Assembly (NCBI GenBank): GCA_016124525.1
Contig: WGNO01000013.1
Location: 1-64,000 of the forward strand
Direction of reading: 5' to 3'
DNA length: 64,000 bases
Origin: Nostoc sp. RI_552
Lineage (GTDB): Bacteria > Cyanobacteriota > Cyanobacteriia > Cyanobacteriales > Nostocaceae
Shown one piece after another: positions 9,291 to 18,750 of the stretch. Below the pieces are notes generated by a model, which made no database searches, was not told the DNA's origin, and worked only from the letters and a program-made list of their open reading frames with translations. Position 1 is the stretch's first letter, and every line of letters begins with the position of its first letter. The translations under genes and the position numbers were made by a program.

Positions 9291-9905
9291 GTGAATCTAG
9301 CTGAAGGAGTACAGTTTGTTTCGTTAGGCATATTGGGCGTGATGATGATTGGAGCAGCCCTAGGTGTAGTGCTGTTTTCTAACGTTGTCTATTCTGCCTT
9401 TATGCTGGGCGGCGTGTTTATCAGCATGGCAGGAATCTACCTGTTACTAAATGGTGACTTTGTGGCAGCAGCACAGGTACTAGTCTATGTTGGAGCAGTT
9501 AACGTGCTGATTTTGTTTGCTATTATGTTGGTGAACAAGCGCCAGGATTTTGTACCATTTCCCAGTGCTGGACTGCGGAAAGTACTCACGGGGGTGGTCA
9601 GTCTAGGATTGTTTGCCTTGTTGAGTGCAATGGTATTGGGAACTCCTTGGTCATACTCGACACCTGCTCCTGTAGCTGTAGAAAGTTCTATAGTCATAGT
9701 TGGTGAACATTTCTTCACTGACTTTTTACTGCCTTTTGAACTTGCTTCAGTATTGTTGTTGATAGCCATGGTGGGAGCCATCATTTTAGCTCGTCGCGAG
9801 TATTTGCCTGAAAAACCAACACAATCCGAACTGCCACAAACAGTTCTGACTTTGCCAGAGCGCCCCAGAGACTTGGTATCTGTGGTTGGGCAAACCAAAG
9901 AGTAA
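9291..9905 (+). CDS. ndhG: NAD(P)H-quinone oxidoreductase subunit 6 (NdhG)
   Basis: Membrane-arm subunit of NDH-1 (NuoJ/ND6 family). From the GTG at 9291 it encodes 204 residues ([20 protein letters not shown]...), with about five membrane segments and the conserved [39 protein letters not shown] region split across two helices. The frame stays open upstream to 9174, but the extra 39 residues do not resemble the family. An AAGGA motif lies a suitable distance before the GTG, so I chose 9291. The 150-bp spacer after ndhI contains TTACC-ending heptamer-like repeats (about 9231-9261). It ends 26 bp before ndhE. Confidence 0.93.
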   Translation: MNLAEGVQFVSLGILGVMMIGAALGVVLFSNVVYSAFMLGGVFISMAGIYLLLNGDFVAAAQVLVYVGAVNVLILFAIMLVNKRQDFVPFPSAGLRKVLTGVVSLGLFALLSAMVLGTPWSYSTPAPVAVESSIVIVGEHFFTDFLLPFELASVLLLIAMVGAIILARREYLPEKPTQSELPQTVLTLPERPRDLVSVVGQTKE

Positions 9906-9931
9906 AATTTGCGATAGGGATACGGAAATCC

Positions 9932-10237
9932 ATGCAACTTCAGTATTTTTTATTACTAGCAGCAGCTTTGTTTTGTATTGGCATTTATGGCTTAATTACT
10001 AGTCGTAACGCCGTACGGGTGTTGATGTCAATTGAGTTATTACTCAATGCTGTTAATCTTAATTTAATGGCATTTTCCAACTTTCTTGATTCAACTTTAA
10101 TTAAGGGTCAGGTATTCACAGTATTTGTGATTACCGTGGCAGCTGCTGAAGCGGCGGTTGGTTTAGCGATTGTGCTGGCAATTTATCGCAACCGTGATAC
10201 CGTTGACATGGAGCAGTTTAATCTCCTGAAGTGGTAA
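9932..10237 (+). CDS. ndhE: NAD(P)H-quinone oxidoreductase subunit 4L (NdhE)
   Basis: Small membrane-arm subunit (NuoK/ND4L) of NDH-1, contributing to proton translocation. The 101 residues form three membrane helices. The family signatures [17 protein letters not shown], with the conserved glutamate in helix II, and [16 protein letters not shown], with the helix III glutamate, are present. Length is exactly typical. It lies 26 bp after ndhG and 6 bp before the NAD kinase start, so translation of the last three genes is probably coupled. Confidence 0.97.
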   Translation: MQLQYFLLLAAALFCIGIYGLITSRNAVRVLMSIELLLNAVNLNLMAFSNFLDSTLIKGQVFTVFVITVAAAEAAVGLAIVLAIYRNRDTVDMEQFNLLKW

Positions 10238-10243
10238 TTTTGC

Positions 10244-11164
10244 GTGCAACTCAAGCAGGTCATCATTGCTTATAAAGCACGAGATTCCCAGAGTAAGCGC
10301 TGGGCAGAACTCTGTGCTCAACAACTAGAAAACCGCCAGTGTCAAGTGTTGATGGGACCTAGTGGGCCGAAAGATAACCCTTACCCGGTATTTTTGGCTT
10401 CTGCAAGTCAACCAATTGATTTGGCTTTGGTACTCGGTGGTGATGGCACTGTTTTAACCAGTGCCAGACATCTAGCCCCGGCTGGTATACCCATACTGGG
10501 CGTGAATGTTGGGGGTCATCTGGGCTTCTTAACCGAGTCAGTAGATGAGTTTCAAGATACAGAGAAAATTTGGGATCGCCTATTTGAGGATCGCTACGCT
10601 ATCCAGAGGCGGATGATGTTACAAGCGGCAGTGTATGAAGGTCATCGTACCAATTTGGAACCTGTGACTGAATGTTACCTCGCTTTGAACGAATTTTGTG
10701 TCAAACCCGCCTCTGCTGACCGCATGATCACCTCTATTCTGGAAATGGAAATTGATAGTGAGGTGGTCGATCAATATGTGGGGGATGGTCTAATTATTTC
10801 CACTCCCACCGGTTCTACTGGTTATACTGTTTCTGCCAATGGCCCCATCATGCACGATGGCATGGAGGCGATTACCATCACTCCCATTTGTCCTATGAGT
10901 CTCTCTAGTCGTCCCCTGGTTTTACCTCCTGGTTCTGTGGTCAGCATTTGGCCTTTGGGAGACTATGAGCTGAGTACAAAATTGTGGATGGATGGGGTAT
11001 TATCTACCTCAATTTGGCCAGGACATCGGGTTGATGTACGCATGGCTGATTATCGGGCGAAATTTATCGTTTTGCGTGAGAACAATTCCTACTATCAGAC
11101 GCTGCGAGAAAAGCTTCTTTGGGCAGGTACAAGGGTTCGCTACAGTAATAATCACCATAATTGA
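10244..11164 (+). CDS. nadK: NAD kinase
   Basis: Phosphorylates NAD+ to NADP+ in the cytoplasm. The 306-residue protein contains the nucleotide-binding GGDGT motif at residues 65-69 (VLGGDGTVLTSAR), the NE segment in ALNEFCVKPAS, and the glycine-rich substrate loop GDGLIISTPTGSTGYTVSANGP. All are diagnostic of the PpnK/NadK family. The start is a GTG at 10244, only 6 bp after the ndhE stop, so it is very probably the last gene of the ndh transcript. The link makes sense because NADPH is used by the photosynthetic electron chain. A Rho-independent terminator follows within 60 bp. Confidence 0.95.
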   Translation: MQLKQVIIAYKARDSQSKRWAELCAQQLENRQCQVLMGPSGPKDNPYPVFLASASQPIDLALVLGGDGTVLTSARHLAPAGIPILGVNVGGHLGFLTESVDEFQDTEKIWDRLFEDRYAIQRRMMLQAAVYEGHRTNLEPVTECYLALNEFCVKPASADRMITSILEMEIDSEVVDQYVGDGLIISTPTGSTGYTVSANGPIMHDGMEAITITPICPMSLSSRPLVLPPGSVVSIWPLGDYELSTKLWMDGVLSTSIWPGHRVDVRMADYRAKFIVLRENNSYYQTLREKLLWAGTRVRYSNNHHN

Positions 11165-11223
11165 TTTATGAGGTTCATACCGAACGCTTTTGTTGTCAGT
11201 TTTCTGTGAAACTAAAAATATAC

Positions 11224-11253
11224 ACCCCCCGGATATGTTCGGGGGTTTTTCAG
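11224..11253 (+). terminator. Intrinsic terminator after the ndh-nadK block
   Basis: A C-rich arm (CCCCCC, 11225-11230), a short loop and a G-rich arm (GGGGG, about 11241-11245) are followed directly by TTTTT. It stands 60 bp past the nadK stop codon, a standard position for ending the ndhA-I-G-E-nadK transcript. The remaining 220 bp before the DM13 gene are AT-rich and carry no other recognisable feature. Confidence 0.85.
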
Positions 11254-11476
11254 TAGTTGTCTCTATCAATTTGGTCTCCTACCTGACGGGTTGACAAAAC
11301 GTCTGAAAAAAAGCTAGTAAAGGATACTAACGGATTTAAGGTAAAAAATAAGATCTATCAAATGAAAATAATATTTAGAGTATACTGAAACACACATATT
11401 TGTAAATTTTTACTAAATTCTTATGTCAAATATAAAGGTATAAATTATCCTTTATCTGTCTAAAGATATTACAGCT

Positions 11477-11932
11477 ATGAGACTGAAGCATTTAGTAATT
11501 TTAGGTATTACTGCCATTATCACCCTAGGTTGTACCACAGAGGTAGCTTCAAATCAAGTGGATAACCAGATGCCACCTGCAACAAATATAGCTAATCCTG
11601 TTGATGTTACTGATGCGGCAATTTTTCAGGACGGAGAACATCCCACTCAAGGAAAAGTAAATGTAATTACTGAAAACGGTAAACGTTACCTAGCGTTTGA
11701 TCAAGGTTTCAAAACAGATAATGGACCTGATTTATTTGTGATTTTGCATCGTTCTAAAAAACCGCCCATCTATGGTGTTGTAGAAAAAGATTACGTTAGC
11801 ATTGCAGCATTAGAAAAAATAAGTGGTGCTCAACGTTATGCTTTACCTGATCAGGTGAATTTAGCAGAGTTTAAATCTGTGGCTATATGGTGTCGTAAGT
11901 TTAATGCTACTTTTGGCTATGCGGTTTTATAA
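11477..11932 (+). CDS. DM13-domain lipoprotein
   Basis: Predicted exported lipoprotein of 151 residues. The signal peptide ends in a lipobox (ITLGC, Cys19). After a short spacer the DM13 fold runs from about residue 48 to the end: AIFQDGEHPTQGKVNVI, GKRYLAFDQGFKTDNGPDLFVIL, and the closing LAEFKSVAIWCRKFNATFGYAVL. DM13 domains resemble DOMON-type redox or haem-binding folds and their cyanobacterial function is unknown. The single Cys in the WCRKF segment near the C-terminus is a feature of the family and may be redox-active (inference). It is monocistronic by spacing, 200 bp before the next gene. Confidence 0.85.
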   Translation: MRLKHLVILGITAIITLGCTTEVASNQVDNQMPPATNIANPVDVTDAAIFQDGEHPTQGKVNVITENGKRYLAFDQGFKTDNGPDLFVILHRSKKPPIYGVVEKDYVSIAALEKISGAQRYALPDQVNLAEFKSVAIWCRKFNATFGYAVL

Positions 11933-12133
11933 ATATAGGATTTTTTTAAAATCCCGCTAGACCTATCAAAAACTTTTTGATTCCCCCCCATTAAAAAGGG
12001 GGAGTTTAACCAATTTAGTCGGTGCTTGGTCGTGGAACTGGAGAGATAAATCGTTGTCTAACATCACCATTAAAAAGTTTTGAAGCACACTCTAAAAATA
12101 AAAACCAAAATTATTCATACTTGATATTGTGTT

Positions 12134-12853
12134 ATGCAAATAGCAGATTTTTTCAGGCTGATACATCCAGCCATAGCTGTTGTGTTTGTTTTTCCCTTGA
12201 TAGGGATTGTTGTTAATTTTGCTTGGCAAACTCGCCAGCGTCGTTTGCAAACCTTGGCGGGAAATAAAAGCAAAATTCCGGCTGTAGTTGGTAAAGAACA
12301 TAAAGAATTTGGCGAGTATTTAACAAGTTCAGTTGTGGGTTTATCCTTAATAGCAATAGCCTACTCAATTGGCAAAAATATTGTCAAGAAGCAATTATGG
12401 ATTCAGTCACCTTTATCAGTGGTGTTCATTCTATTAATGTTGGTTGTAACTATTGCTTCTTTAGTATTTCTTTACCGGGCAAAGCACCGTCTATGGCGGG
12501 GAATTTTTGCCACGTTAACCAGTGCTGGTTTGGTAATTCTTGGTTGCCAGGATGGAGTATTTCGTCGGACTAATGAGTGGTATTGGTCACATTACTATAT
12601 AGGAATTGCTGCTTCATTGCTGATGATATTTTCTGTTGCTATTTTCCAAGATATTTATCAGGATAAGTCTAATCGTTGGCGGTTGATTCACATTATATTA
12701 AACTGCATCGCCTTATTGCTATTTATGGGACAAGGAATCACAGGAACACGAGACTTGTTACAAATTCCTTTGAGTTGGCAAGAACCTTATATTTATCAGT
12801 GTGATTTTGTAAATCAAACCTGCCTCACGCCCAATCAACAAACAACAGAATGA
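12134..12853 (+). CDS. DUF4079-like integral membrane protein
   Basis: Cyanobacterial membrane protein of 239 residues with about six hydrophobic segments: around residues 10-29, 66-84, 95-116, 128-143, 155-173 and 183-200. The N-terminal HPAIAVVFVFPLIGIVVNFAWQTRQRRLQ and the following basic loop match the DUF4079 family as I know it. Members are distantly reminiscent of cytochrome b561-type four-helix proteins, but I do not see enough conserved histidine pairs to claim haem binding. Function unknown. It stands alone between the DM13 gene and the trehalose synthase gene. Confidence 0.7.
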   Translation: MQIADFFRLIHPAIAVVFVFPLIGIVVNFAWQTRQRRLQTLAGNKSKIPAVVGKEHKEFGEYLTSSVVGLSLIAIAYSIGKNIVKKQLWIQSPLSVVFILLMLVVTIASLVFLYRAKHRLWRGIFATLTSAGLVILGCQDGVFRRTNEWYWSHYYIGIAASLLMIFSVAIFQDIYQDKSNRWRLIHIILNCIALLLFMGQGITGTRDLLQIPLSWQEPYIYQCDFVNQTCLTPNQQTTE

Positions 12854-13232
12854 AAGAAATTGTACTGTAATTTATTCAAAGTTATCCAGTAAGATGTATT
12901 AATTAGTAATTTTTATTTTCCTAAAGTAACAAAATAGGGATGAAAATTCCAGTATAAAAAAATATTAATGTACCAGGTTGTTTCATACCAAACAAGCAGT
13001 AATCTGGGTAAAAATTATTTATCTAACTTATGTCAGATAAATAATTTTGTCATTTTGGCTATTTTTTTATATGAAGACATTGCTGCGTCAATTAGCTACT
13101 CCCTTGCCAGTGTTAAACCACTTAAATTTTTCATAAGGAACTACAGAGGCACTCTAGAACCCACAGAAAAAATATATAAGTAATCTTTTCGCGGGATAGG
13201 AGTAAGAAGATTTTTAAGTTTGAAAAAATAAA
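12854..13232 (+). promoter_or_regulatory. treS leader region with a 14-bp hairpin
   Basis: 379 bp without a credible gene. Positions 13011-13024 (AAAATTATTTATCT) pair perfectly with 13035-13048 around a 10-base loop. The stem is AT-rich, so it could be a weak bidirectional terminator for the DUF4079 gene or a structured leader of the trehalose synthase mRNA. A 71-codon frame covering it (12968-13183) shows no family resemblance and is judged spurious. Confidence 0.5.
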
Positions 13233-16200
13233 ATGCCCAACGTAATTTTAAAAAATGACCCACTATGGTTTAAAAATGCCATTATTTACGAAGTGCCTAT
13301 TCGCGCATTTGCTGACAGTAATGGTGATGGTATTGGTGACTTGGGGGGACTAATAGAAAAACTGGACTACCTGCAAGACTTAGGTATTACTGCTATATGG
13401 TTACTACCATTTTTTCCCTCACCATTGAAAGATGATGGTTACGATATTGCCGATTATATCAGTGTTAACCCTATTTATGGCTCATTAGAAGACTTTAAAA
13501 AGTTATTGGCAGCCGCCCATCGGCGCGGTATCCGGGTGATTATAGAGTTAATTATCAACCATACTTCTGACCAACACCCTTGGTTTCAACGGGCACGCCG
13601 CGCCCCGAAAGGCAGTCAAGAACGTGATTTTTACGTATGGAGTGATACCCCTGAAAAATACCAAGAAGCGCGCATTATTTTCCAAGATTTTGAAACCTCT
13701 AATTGGGCTTGGGACCCAATAGCCAAAGCTTACTACTGGCATCGTTTTTACTCTCATCAGCCAGATTTGAATTATGATAATCCCCTGGTGAGGGAGGCAG
13801 TATTTGAGGTTTTAGATTTTTGGTTGTTCATGGGTGTGGATGGATTACGGATGGATGCAGTGCCTTATTTATATGAACGGGAAGGGACAAACTGCGAAAA
13901 TCTACCGGAAACTCATGCTTTACTCAAGAAATTGCGAGGGCACATAGACGCGAAACATCCTGACAAAATGCTATTAGCTGAAGCTAATCAATGGCCAGAG
14001 GATGCTGCCCAATATTATGGAGACGGGGATGAATGTCACATGAACTTTCATTTTCCCCTAATGCCGCGCTTGTTTATCGCCCTACAGATGGAAGACAACT
14101 TTCCCATTGTAGATATTCTGCAACAAACTCCACATATTCCTGATAACTGTCAGTGGGCGTTGTTTTTGCGTAATCATGACGAATTGACCTTAGAAATGGT
14201 CACAGATGAAGACCGAGATTTTATGTATCGTGTCTATGCCCAGGACCCCGTAATGAGATTGAATCTAGGTATCCGCCGTAGATTAGCACCATTGTTAGGT
14301 AATGACCGCCGCCAAATAGAATTACTCAATAGTTTGTTATTGTCGCTACCAGGAACACCCGTACTTTATTATGGCGATGAAATTGGCATGGGCGATAATG
14401 TTTATTTGGGCGATCGCAATGGTGTACGTACCCCCATGCAGTGGAGCTCGGACCGCAACGCTGGTTTTAGTCGCACCAGTCCGCACCGCTTATATTTACC
14501 TGTGATCATCGAGTCAGAATATCACTATGAAGCGGTAAATGTGGAAGCACAACGGGCTAACTTTAATTCTCTCTGGTATTGGATGAAACGATTAATTGCT
14601 ACACGGAATCGATTTGACGCTTTGGGTAAAGGCAATTTTCAACTATTACATCCCAATAACCGCAAAGTTTTTGCTTTTAGCCGCACCTACGAGGAGGAAC
14701 ATATTCTTGTAGTAGCAAATTTATCCCATTATGTGCAAACCGCAGAATTAGATTTATCATACTTCAATGGACTAGTACCAGTGGAAATTTTTGGTTACAC
14801 GGAATTTCCCGGCATTGGAGAATCACCTTATTTTCTCAGTCTTGGTCCTTACGGATTTTACTGGTTTATCCTCAAACGTAAATATAGCTTAACTCAACCG
14901 CCTAAACCCCAAGCCGAATTAACCACGCTAATTGTTCATGAGCATTGGCAAAATGTGATTTCCCAACGGGACACAAAAGAAATTCTGGAATCAACACTGC
15001 GGGATTACCTCTATACCTGTGAATGGTTTGGCGGCAAAACCCAAACTTTGCAATCAGTACAAATTCTGGAAAGTGTTGCCATACCATACAATCAGCATTT
15101 AGCAGAAATGATTTGGTTGCAGGTAGATTATATCGAGAAAAACCGGGAAACCTATTTATTATTTCTAGGTTATGCTGAAGGCAGTCAAGCAATGCACCTG
15201 TTAACAGAAATGCCCCAAGCTGTGATTTCACGTTTGCAAGTGCAAAAAGAAAGTCCCCCGGTTAATAATTCAGAAGTGGGAATTTTATTTGATGCTTTGG
15301 TAGATAAAAACTTTCTCGCTTCATTGTTAGATGCCATCGCGGATAATCGTTTGTACAAGGGAATAACAGGAGAATTATTTACCACAACTACTGATGTATT
15401 TTCACAGTTATACTCACAGGACAGCGACCATGAAACAAGTGTCCTCAAGGAAGAAGAACAAGGAAATACTTATATAGTTTATGGAGAAAACCTATGTTTA
15501 AAAATGTTCCGTAAATTTGACGAAGGTATGCACCCAGATTTAGAAATTCGGCGATTTCTGGGGGAGAAAAAACGCGCGCAACATTTTGTACCTGTAGCAG
15601 GGGCTTTAGAGTACCGCCGCCCGAATAGATTAAGGAACAATCAAGTCCTACCGATGACAGTAGGCATATTACAACAGTTGATTTTAGATACCCGTAGTGG
15701 CTGGGATTACACCCTTGATACCCTGCGTCACTATTTTGATATCGTCACCACACAACAAGTAACTATTACCGAAGTTCCCATTCCATCAGGTTCTTTACTG
15801 GATTTACAAAGAACTGATATTCCCGACTTAGCTACCCAAACCATCAATTCTTACCTTCCCAATGCGGAAATGTTGGGTAAATCCACAGCTGAACTTCATA
15901 TTGCCTTGGCTACAGATACAGATCATCCCGACTTTGCTCCAGAACCTTTTTCATCGTTTTACCAACGTTCAATCTATCAAGATGCGCGCAACCTCACAGG
16001 CAGAGTTTTTCGATTGCTCAGAGAAAGAACACAACACTTGCCCTCTCATACCCAAGGGTTAGCAGCACAAGTTCTCAACAACCAACAAGAAATTTTGGCA
16101 CGTTTCCAGTTAATTGTGAATCAAAAAATTATCGCCTTACGGACTCGTTATCACGGAGATTACCATCTGGGGCAAGTACTCTACACTGGTAAAGACTTTA

Positions 16201-16610
16201 TTATTACTCATTTTGAAGGCAAAGCAGCTCGCAGCTTGAGTGAACGCCGTCGCAAGCGATCGCCTTTACGAGATCTAGCAGGAATGTTGGTATCCTTCTA
16301 TTATGCTGTGAATCAAGGTTTGCGCTATGAGATGGAAACTGGCATGGTTCGTTCCGAACGCTTTCCCCTCATGGAGCAATGGGCGCATTTTTGGTATATC
16401 TGGGTAAGTACTGCTTTTTGCAATTCTTATTTAGCAACTGCCAGTAAAAATGCCTTTTTACCAAAGACTGAAGCAGAACTACAACTACTACTGTTTGCCT
16501 ATATTTTGGAAAAAGCCGTGGAAGCACTAGACCATGAACTCAAGTATCGCCCAGATTACGCAGAAATTCCCATGAAACTGATCTTACAATTATTATTTCC
16601 ATCTGACTAA
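13233..16610 (+). CDS. treS: Trehalose synthase / maltokinase fusion protein
   Basis: 1125-residue two-domain protein. Residues 1-555 form a GH13 trehalose synthase (maltose alpha-D-glucosyltransferase). The opening AIIYEVPIRAFADSNGDGIGD, the nucleophile in GLRMDAVPYLY (near D206), the acid in LLAEANQWPED (near E250) and NHDELTLEM (near D315) are all intact, so this half looks active. Residues about 570-1125 match maltokinase (aminoglycoside phosphotransferase-like fold), including the catalytic loop in YHGDYHLGQVL. However, the following metal-binding motif, normally DFEGEP, reads HFEGKA (H993, K997). The later motif usually MLRSFDYA reads MLVSFYYA. Kinase activity is therefore doubtful. Fusion of TreS with maltokinase is common and would link trehalose to maltose-1-phosphate. 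No other glycogen or GlgE-pathway gene is adjacent. Confidence 0.93.
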   Translation: MPNVILKNDPLWFKNAIIYEVPIRAFADSNGDGIGDLGGLIEKLDYLQDLGITAIWLLPFFPSPLKDDGYDIADYISVNPIYGSLEDFKKLLAAAHRRGIRVIIELIINHTSDQHPWFQRARRAPKGSQERDFYVWSDTPEKYQEARIIFQDFETSNWAWDPIAKAYYWHRFYSHQPDLNYDNPLVREAVFEVLDFWLFMGVDGLRMDAVPYLYEREGTNCENLPETHALLKKLRGHIDAKHPDKMLLAEANQWPEDAAQYYGDGDECHMNFHFPLMPRLFIALQMEDNFPIVDILQQTPHIPDNCQWALFLRNHDELTLEMVTDEDRDFMYRVYAQDPVMRLNLGIRRRLAPLLGNDRRQIELLNSLLLSLPGTPVLYYGDEIGMGDNVYLGDRNGVRTPMQWSSDRNAGFSRTSPHRLYLPVIIESEYHYEAVNVEAQRANFNSLWYWMKRLIATRNRFDALGKGNFQLLHPNNRKVFAFSRTYEEEHILVVANLSHYVQTAELDLSYFNGLVPVEIFGYTEFPGIGESPYFLSLGPYGFYWFILKRKYSLTQPPKPQAELTTLIVHEHWQNVISQRDTKEILESTLRDYLYTCEWFGGKTQTLQSVQILESVAIPYNQHLAEMIWLQVDYIEKNRETYLLFLGYAEGSQAMHLLTEMPQAVISRLQVQKESPPVNNSEVGILFDALVDKNFLASLLDAIADNRLYKGITGELFTTTTDVFSQLYSQDSDHETSVLKEEEQGNTYIVYGENLCLKMFRKFDEGMHPDLEIRRFLGEKKRAQHFVPVAGALEYRRPNRLRNNQVLPMTVGILQQLILDTRSGWDYTLDTLRHYFDIVTTQQVTITEVPIPSGSLLDLQRTDIPDLATQTINSYLPNAEMLGKSTAELHIALATDTDHPDFAPEPFSSFYQRSIYQDARNLTGRVFRLLRERTQHLPSHTQGLAAQVLNNQQEILARFQLIVNQKIIALRTRYHGDYHLGQVLYTGKDFIITHFEGKAARSLSERRRKRSPLRDLAGMLVSFYYAVNQGLRYEMETGMVRSERFPLMEQWAHFWYIWVSTAFCNSYLATASKNAFLPKTEAELQLLLFAYILEKAVEALDHELKYRPDYAEIPMKLILQLLFPSD

Positions 16611-16654
16611 ATAAGTCCATCTGAGAGGATCTCTGTAGACCTTAACAATGGGGA

Positions 16655-17497
16655 CTAATTGCCGATTACCTCTGGATGTACTTCTAGCCAAACATCAATA
16701 TCATCCAGTACCTGCTGGGGAATTTCCCAAGGAAATAAATGTGCGGTATCAGGATAACAACGCCACTGACTATTTTTTAGATATCGGGCAGTTTCTAAAC
16801 TAGATTCAGGCGTGATATGACGGTCCTTTTCACCAGCCAGAACTAAACTAGGACAGTGAATTTGCTGTAAATCTGTGAGTCGATTGTAACCAGATTTGAG
16901 GGCAGTATAAAGAGCGCGATTTGCTGAAGAGGACGTTTGCAAATAAGCCTGTACTGCTTCCTGGGCAATATAATTGTACACTGTGGGCGTATGTTGTTGA
17001 ATCAAATAACGAAACAGCGATCGCTTGGCAAAAGTATCTATATTCCACTGCCAACTCGGCTGAATATGATTTAAAATTCCCGCAATGCCAGTGTACAGAT
17101 TATCCTGCCAAGTAATCGGGGGATGATTGCCACGAGGTCTGGCTGCTGTTGCTACCAAAATTAGACCAGTAACCCGATGTGTTAGTCGCAAGGCCATTTC
17201 CATTGCCAAAATCCCCCCAAGTGACCATCCTAATATCAGACATTTTTCGATATTAAGGCAGTCCAGTAGGGCTTCTAAATCAGTCAAGTGGTCTGACATT
17301 TCAAAAGTGCCATTGCAGCGACTTTTGCCGTAGCCGCGTAAATCTGGGGCGAAGGTTTGGTAACGCTTGGATAAATGATTGGTAAAAACAGAAAGATTAC
17401 GACCAGATCCAGGATGACCGTGTAAGCCGAGAATAGGGAAACCTTGACCTTGGATGTGGACGTTGAGGTTTGCGGTTGTTAAAGAAGTGTAAGACAT
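16655..17497 (-). CDS. Alpha/beta-hydrolase fold protein
   Basis: Cytoplasmic 280-residue alpha/beta hydrolase, substrate not predictable. The oxyanion-hole motif is GLHGHPGSGRN (residues 24-34) and the nucleophile elbow is GWSLGG (Ser92). The acid is probably in AGEKDRHITPES (about D223) and the base histidine in DTAHLFPWE (about H252), so the triad is complete. The overall layout resembles haloperoxidase/BioH-like esterases. It is convergent with treS (45 bp between stop codons), which precludes a shared transcript. Upstream lies a long non-coding region with a perfect palindrome. Confidence 0.85.
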   Translation of the reverse strand: MSYTSLTTANLNVHIQGQGFPILGLHGHPGSGRNLSVFTNHLSKRYQTFAPDLRGYGKSRCNGTFEMSDHLTDLEALLDCLNIEKCLILGWSLGGILAMEMALRLTHRVTGLILVATAARPRGNHPPITWQDNLYTGIAGILNHIQPSWQWNIDTFAKRSLFRYLIQQHTPTVYNYIAQEAVQAYLQTSSSANRALYTALKSGYNRLTDLQQIHCPSLVLAGEKDRHITPESSLETARYLKNSQWRCYPDTAHLFPWEIPQQVLDDIDVWLEVHPEVIGN

Positions 17498-18219
17498 AAT
17501 TTTTTAAAGGCCGAATTAAAAATACTGTGGTCATGACCGCGTGACGGTACCCCAATCATCAATCATTTGCTGCTTAATCATATTTTCATATACTCACCTG
17601 CCGTAAGTTGCCATTTTCCGTCGCGCTAACATAGGCGAGGATATCCTCGCCTATGTGCTTTAAATTGTCATTCCCAATCTTCCAAAATGGGGAAGTATAC
17701 CGGAGGATAGATCAGTACTTTGTTGATTTCTGATAAAAGTTTTTTCTATCCGCAAAAGAATATTTTCATGTGCTAGATTTTCTATACCCATTTAAAAAAC
17801 TTCTGTCCATACTTTCCTAAGTTGATCAATAAGGTCATAACTTGGTAGCCACAATTCAGTGTATTTAGCTCCACTCCAGGGATAACTGTTTTCTGAAGAA
17901 CTGACAGTGAATTTTTAGGCAATCATACTGGAGATAATGCTATCCGCTAAACTGATAAATATTTAATTTACCATTGCGGAACAACAAAACTCTTATGGGT
18001 TCAGCATTATGCCCGCCTAGATAAGTACATTAGCTGATGAAATGTTGCTAGCAGCTACAAAGAAAAATCGTCAATTTTGACTGCTGTTAAAAGTAGAAGT
18101 ATTGATCTTATCCATCACTGTAAAATCCCATTTAACAGTTAACTCCAGCATAGAAAAAACAACTAAATTCCACGTGATTTTTGACTTAAGTTCTGTAAAA
18201 TCGAAACTTAAATTACAAA
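17498..18219. promoter_or_regulatory. Divergent spacer with a perfect 28-bp palindrome
   Basis: 722 bp between the hydrolase (minus) and the DUF192 gene (plus). At 17629-17656 the half-site ACATAGGCGAGGAT is followed immediately by its exact reverse complement. With no loop and no T-tract on either side it looks more like a dimeric protein binding site or cruciform than a terminator, although similar short palindromes are also scattered as repeats in filamentous cyanobacteria. The remainder is AT-rich with no gene that I can support. Confidence 0.6.
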
Positions 18220-18750
18220 ATGAAAAACTATATGATGCGTTGGTTAACTTTAATCCCGATGCTGTTGAGTCTTTTGCTCATCAGCTGTTCTCTAAAAACA
18301 ACAGCAAAATCTACCACACCCGCCCCAAGCACACAAATCCAGACTGGCCAAATGCTCCCGATTTCTGCGGTGGCAATAGTGCCTAATGGTACTAGAGTTG
18401 AATTGGAAGTGGCAGGAACACCAGAAGAGCAAGCAAAGGGCTTGATGTATCGTCCAGCTTTACCAGATAATCGCGGCATGTTATTTAAGTTCCCTGATGC
18501 ACAACCAGTGAAATTTTGGATGAAAAATGTCCCAGTTCCTCTGGATATGGTGTTTTTGCAAAATGGTGTAATTAAGTACATTCAACCTTCTGCACCTCCT
18601 TGTCTTAGTGAGCCTTGTCCAAGCTATGGCCCTGACGTACAAATTGATATGGTAATTGAATTACGCTCTGGAAGAGCTAAAAACTTAAATTTGCAGGAAG
18701 GTGAGCGAGTGAAAATTGAGTTTTTAGACCAGGGAAATCTACGGGAATAA
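18220..18750 (+). CDS. DUF192 family lipoprotein
   Basis: 176-residue predicted exported lipoprotein. The signal peptide MRWLTLIPMLLSLLLISC ends in a lipobox (Cys23), followed by a Ser/Thr/Pro-rich linker. The DUF192 domain fills the rest: VELEVAGTPEEQAKGLMYRPALPDN, the aromatic stretch FWMKNVPVPLDMVFL, and DMVIELRSGRAKNLNLQEGE. This is the full-length pattern of the family, a small beta-barrel found across bacteria and archaea whose function is unknown. The start ATG precedes a clear n-region. An overlapping frame at 18102-18386 is a shadow. It is monocistronic by spacing. Confidence 0.88.
   Translation: MKNYMMRWLTLIPMLLSLLLISCSLKTTAKSTTPAPSTQIQTGQMLPISAVAIVPNGTRVELEVAGTPEEQAKGLMYRPALPDNRGMLFKFPDAQPVKFWMKNVPVPLDMVFLQNGVIKYIQPSAPPCLSEPCPSYGPDVQIDMVIELRSGRAKNLNLQEGERVKIEFLDQGNLRE

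Noticed and set aside
12968-13183. 71-codon frame upstream of treS
   Set aside because: It spans the perfect 14-bp hairpin at 13011-13048 and shows no coding signature.
18102-18386. 94-codon frame overlapping the DUF192 gene start
   Set aside because: It is a different frame from the clearly conserved DUF192 protein and has no similarity of its own.
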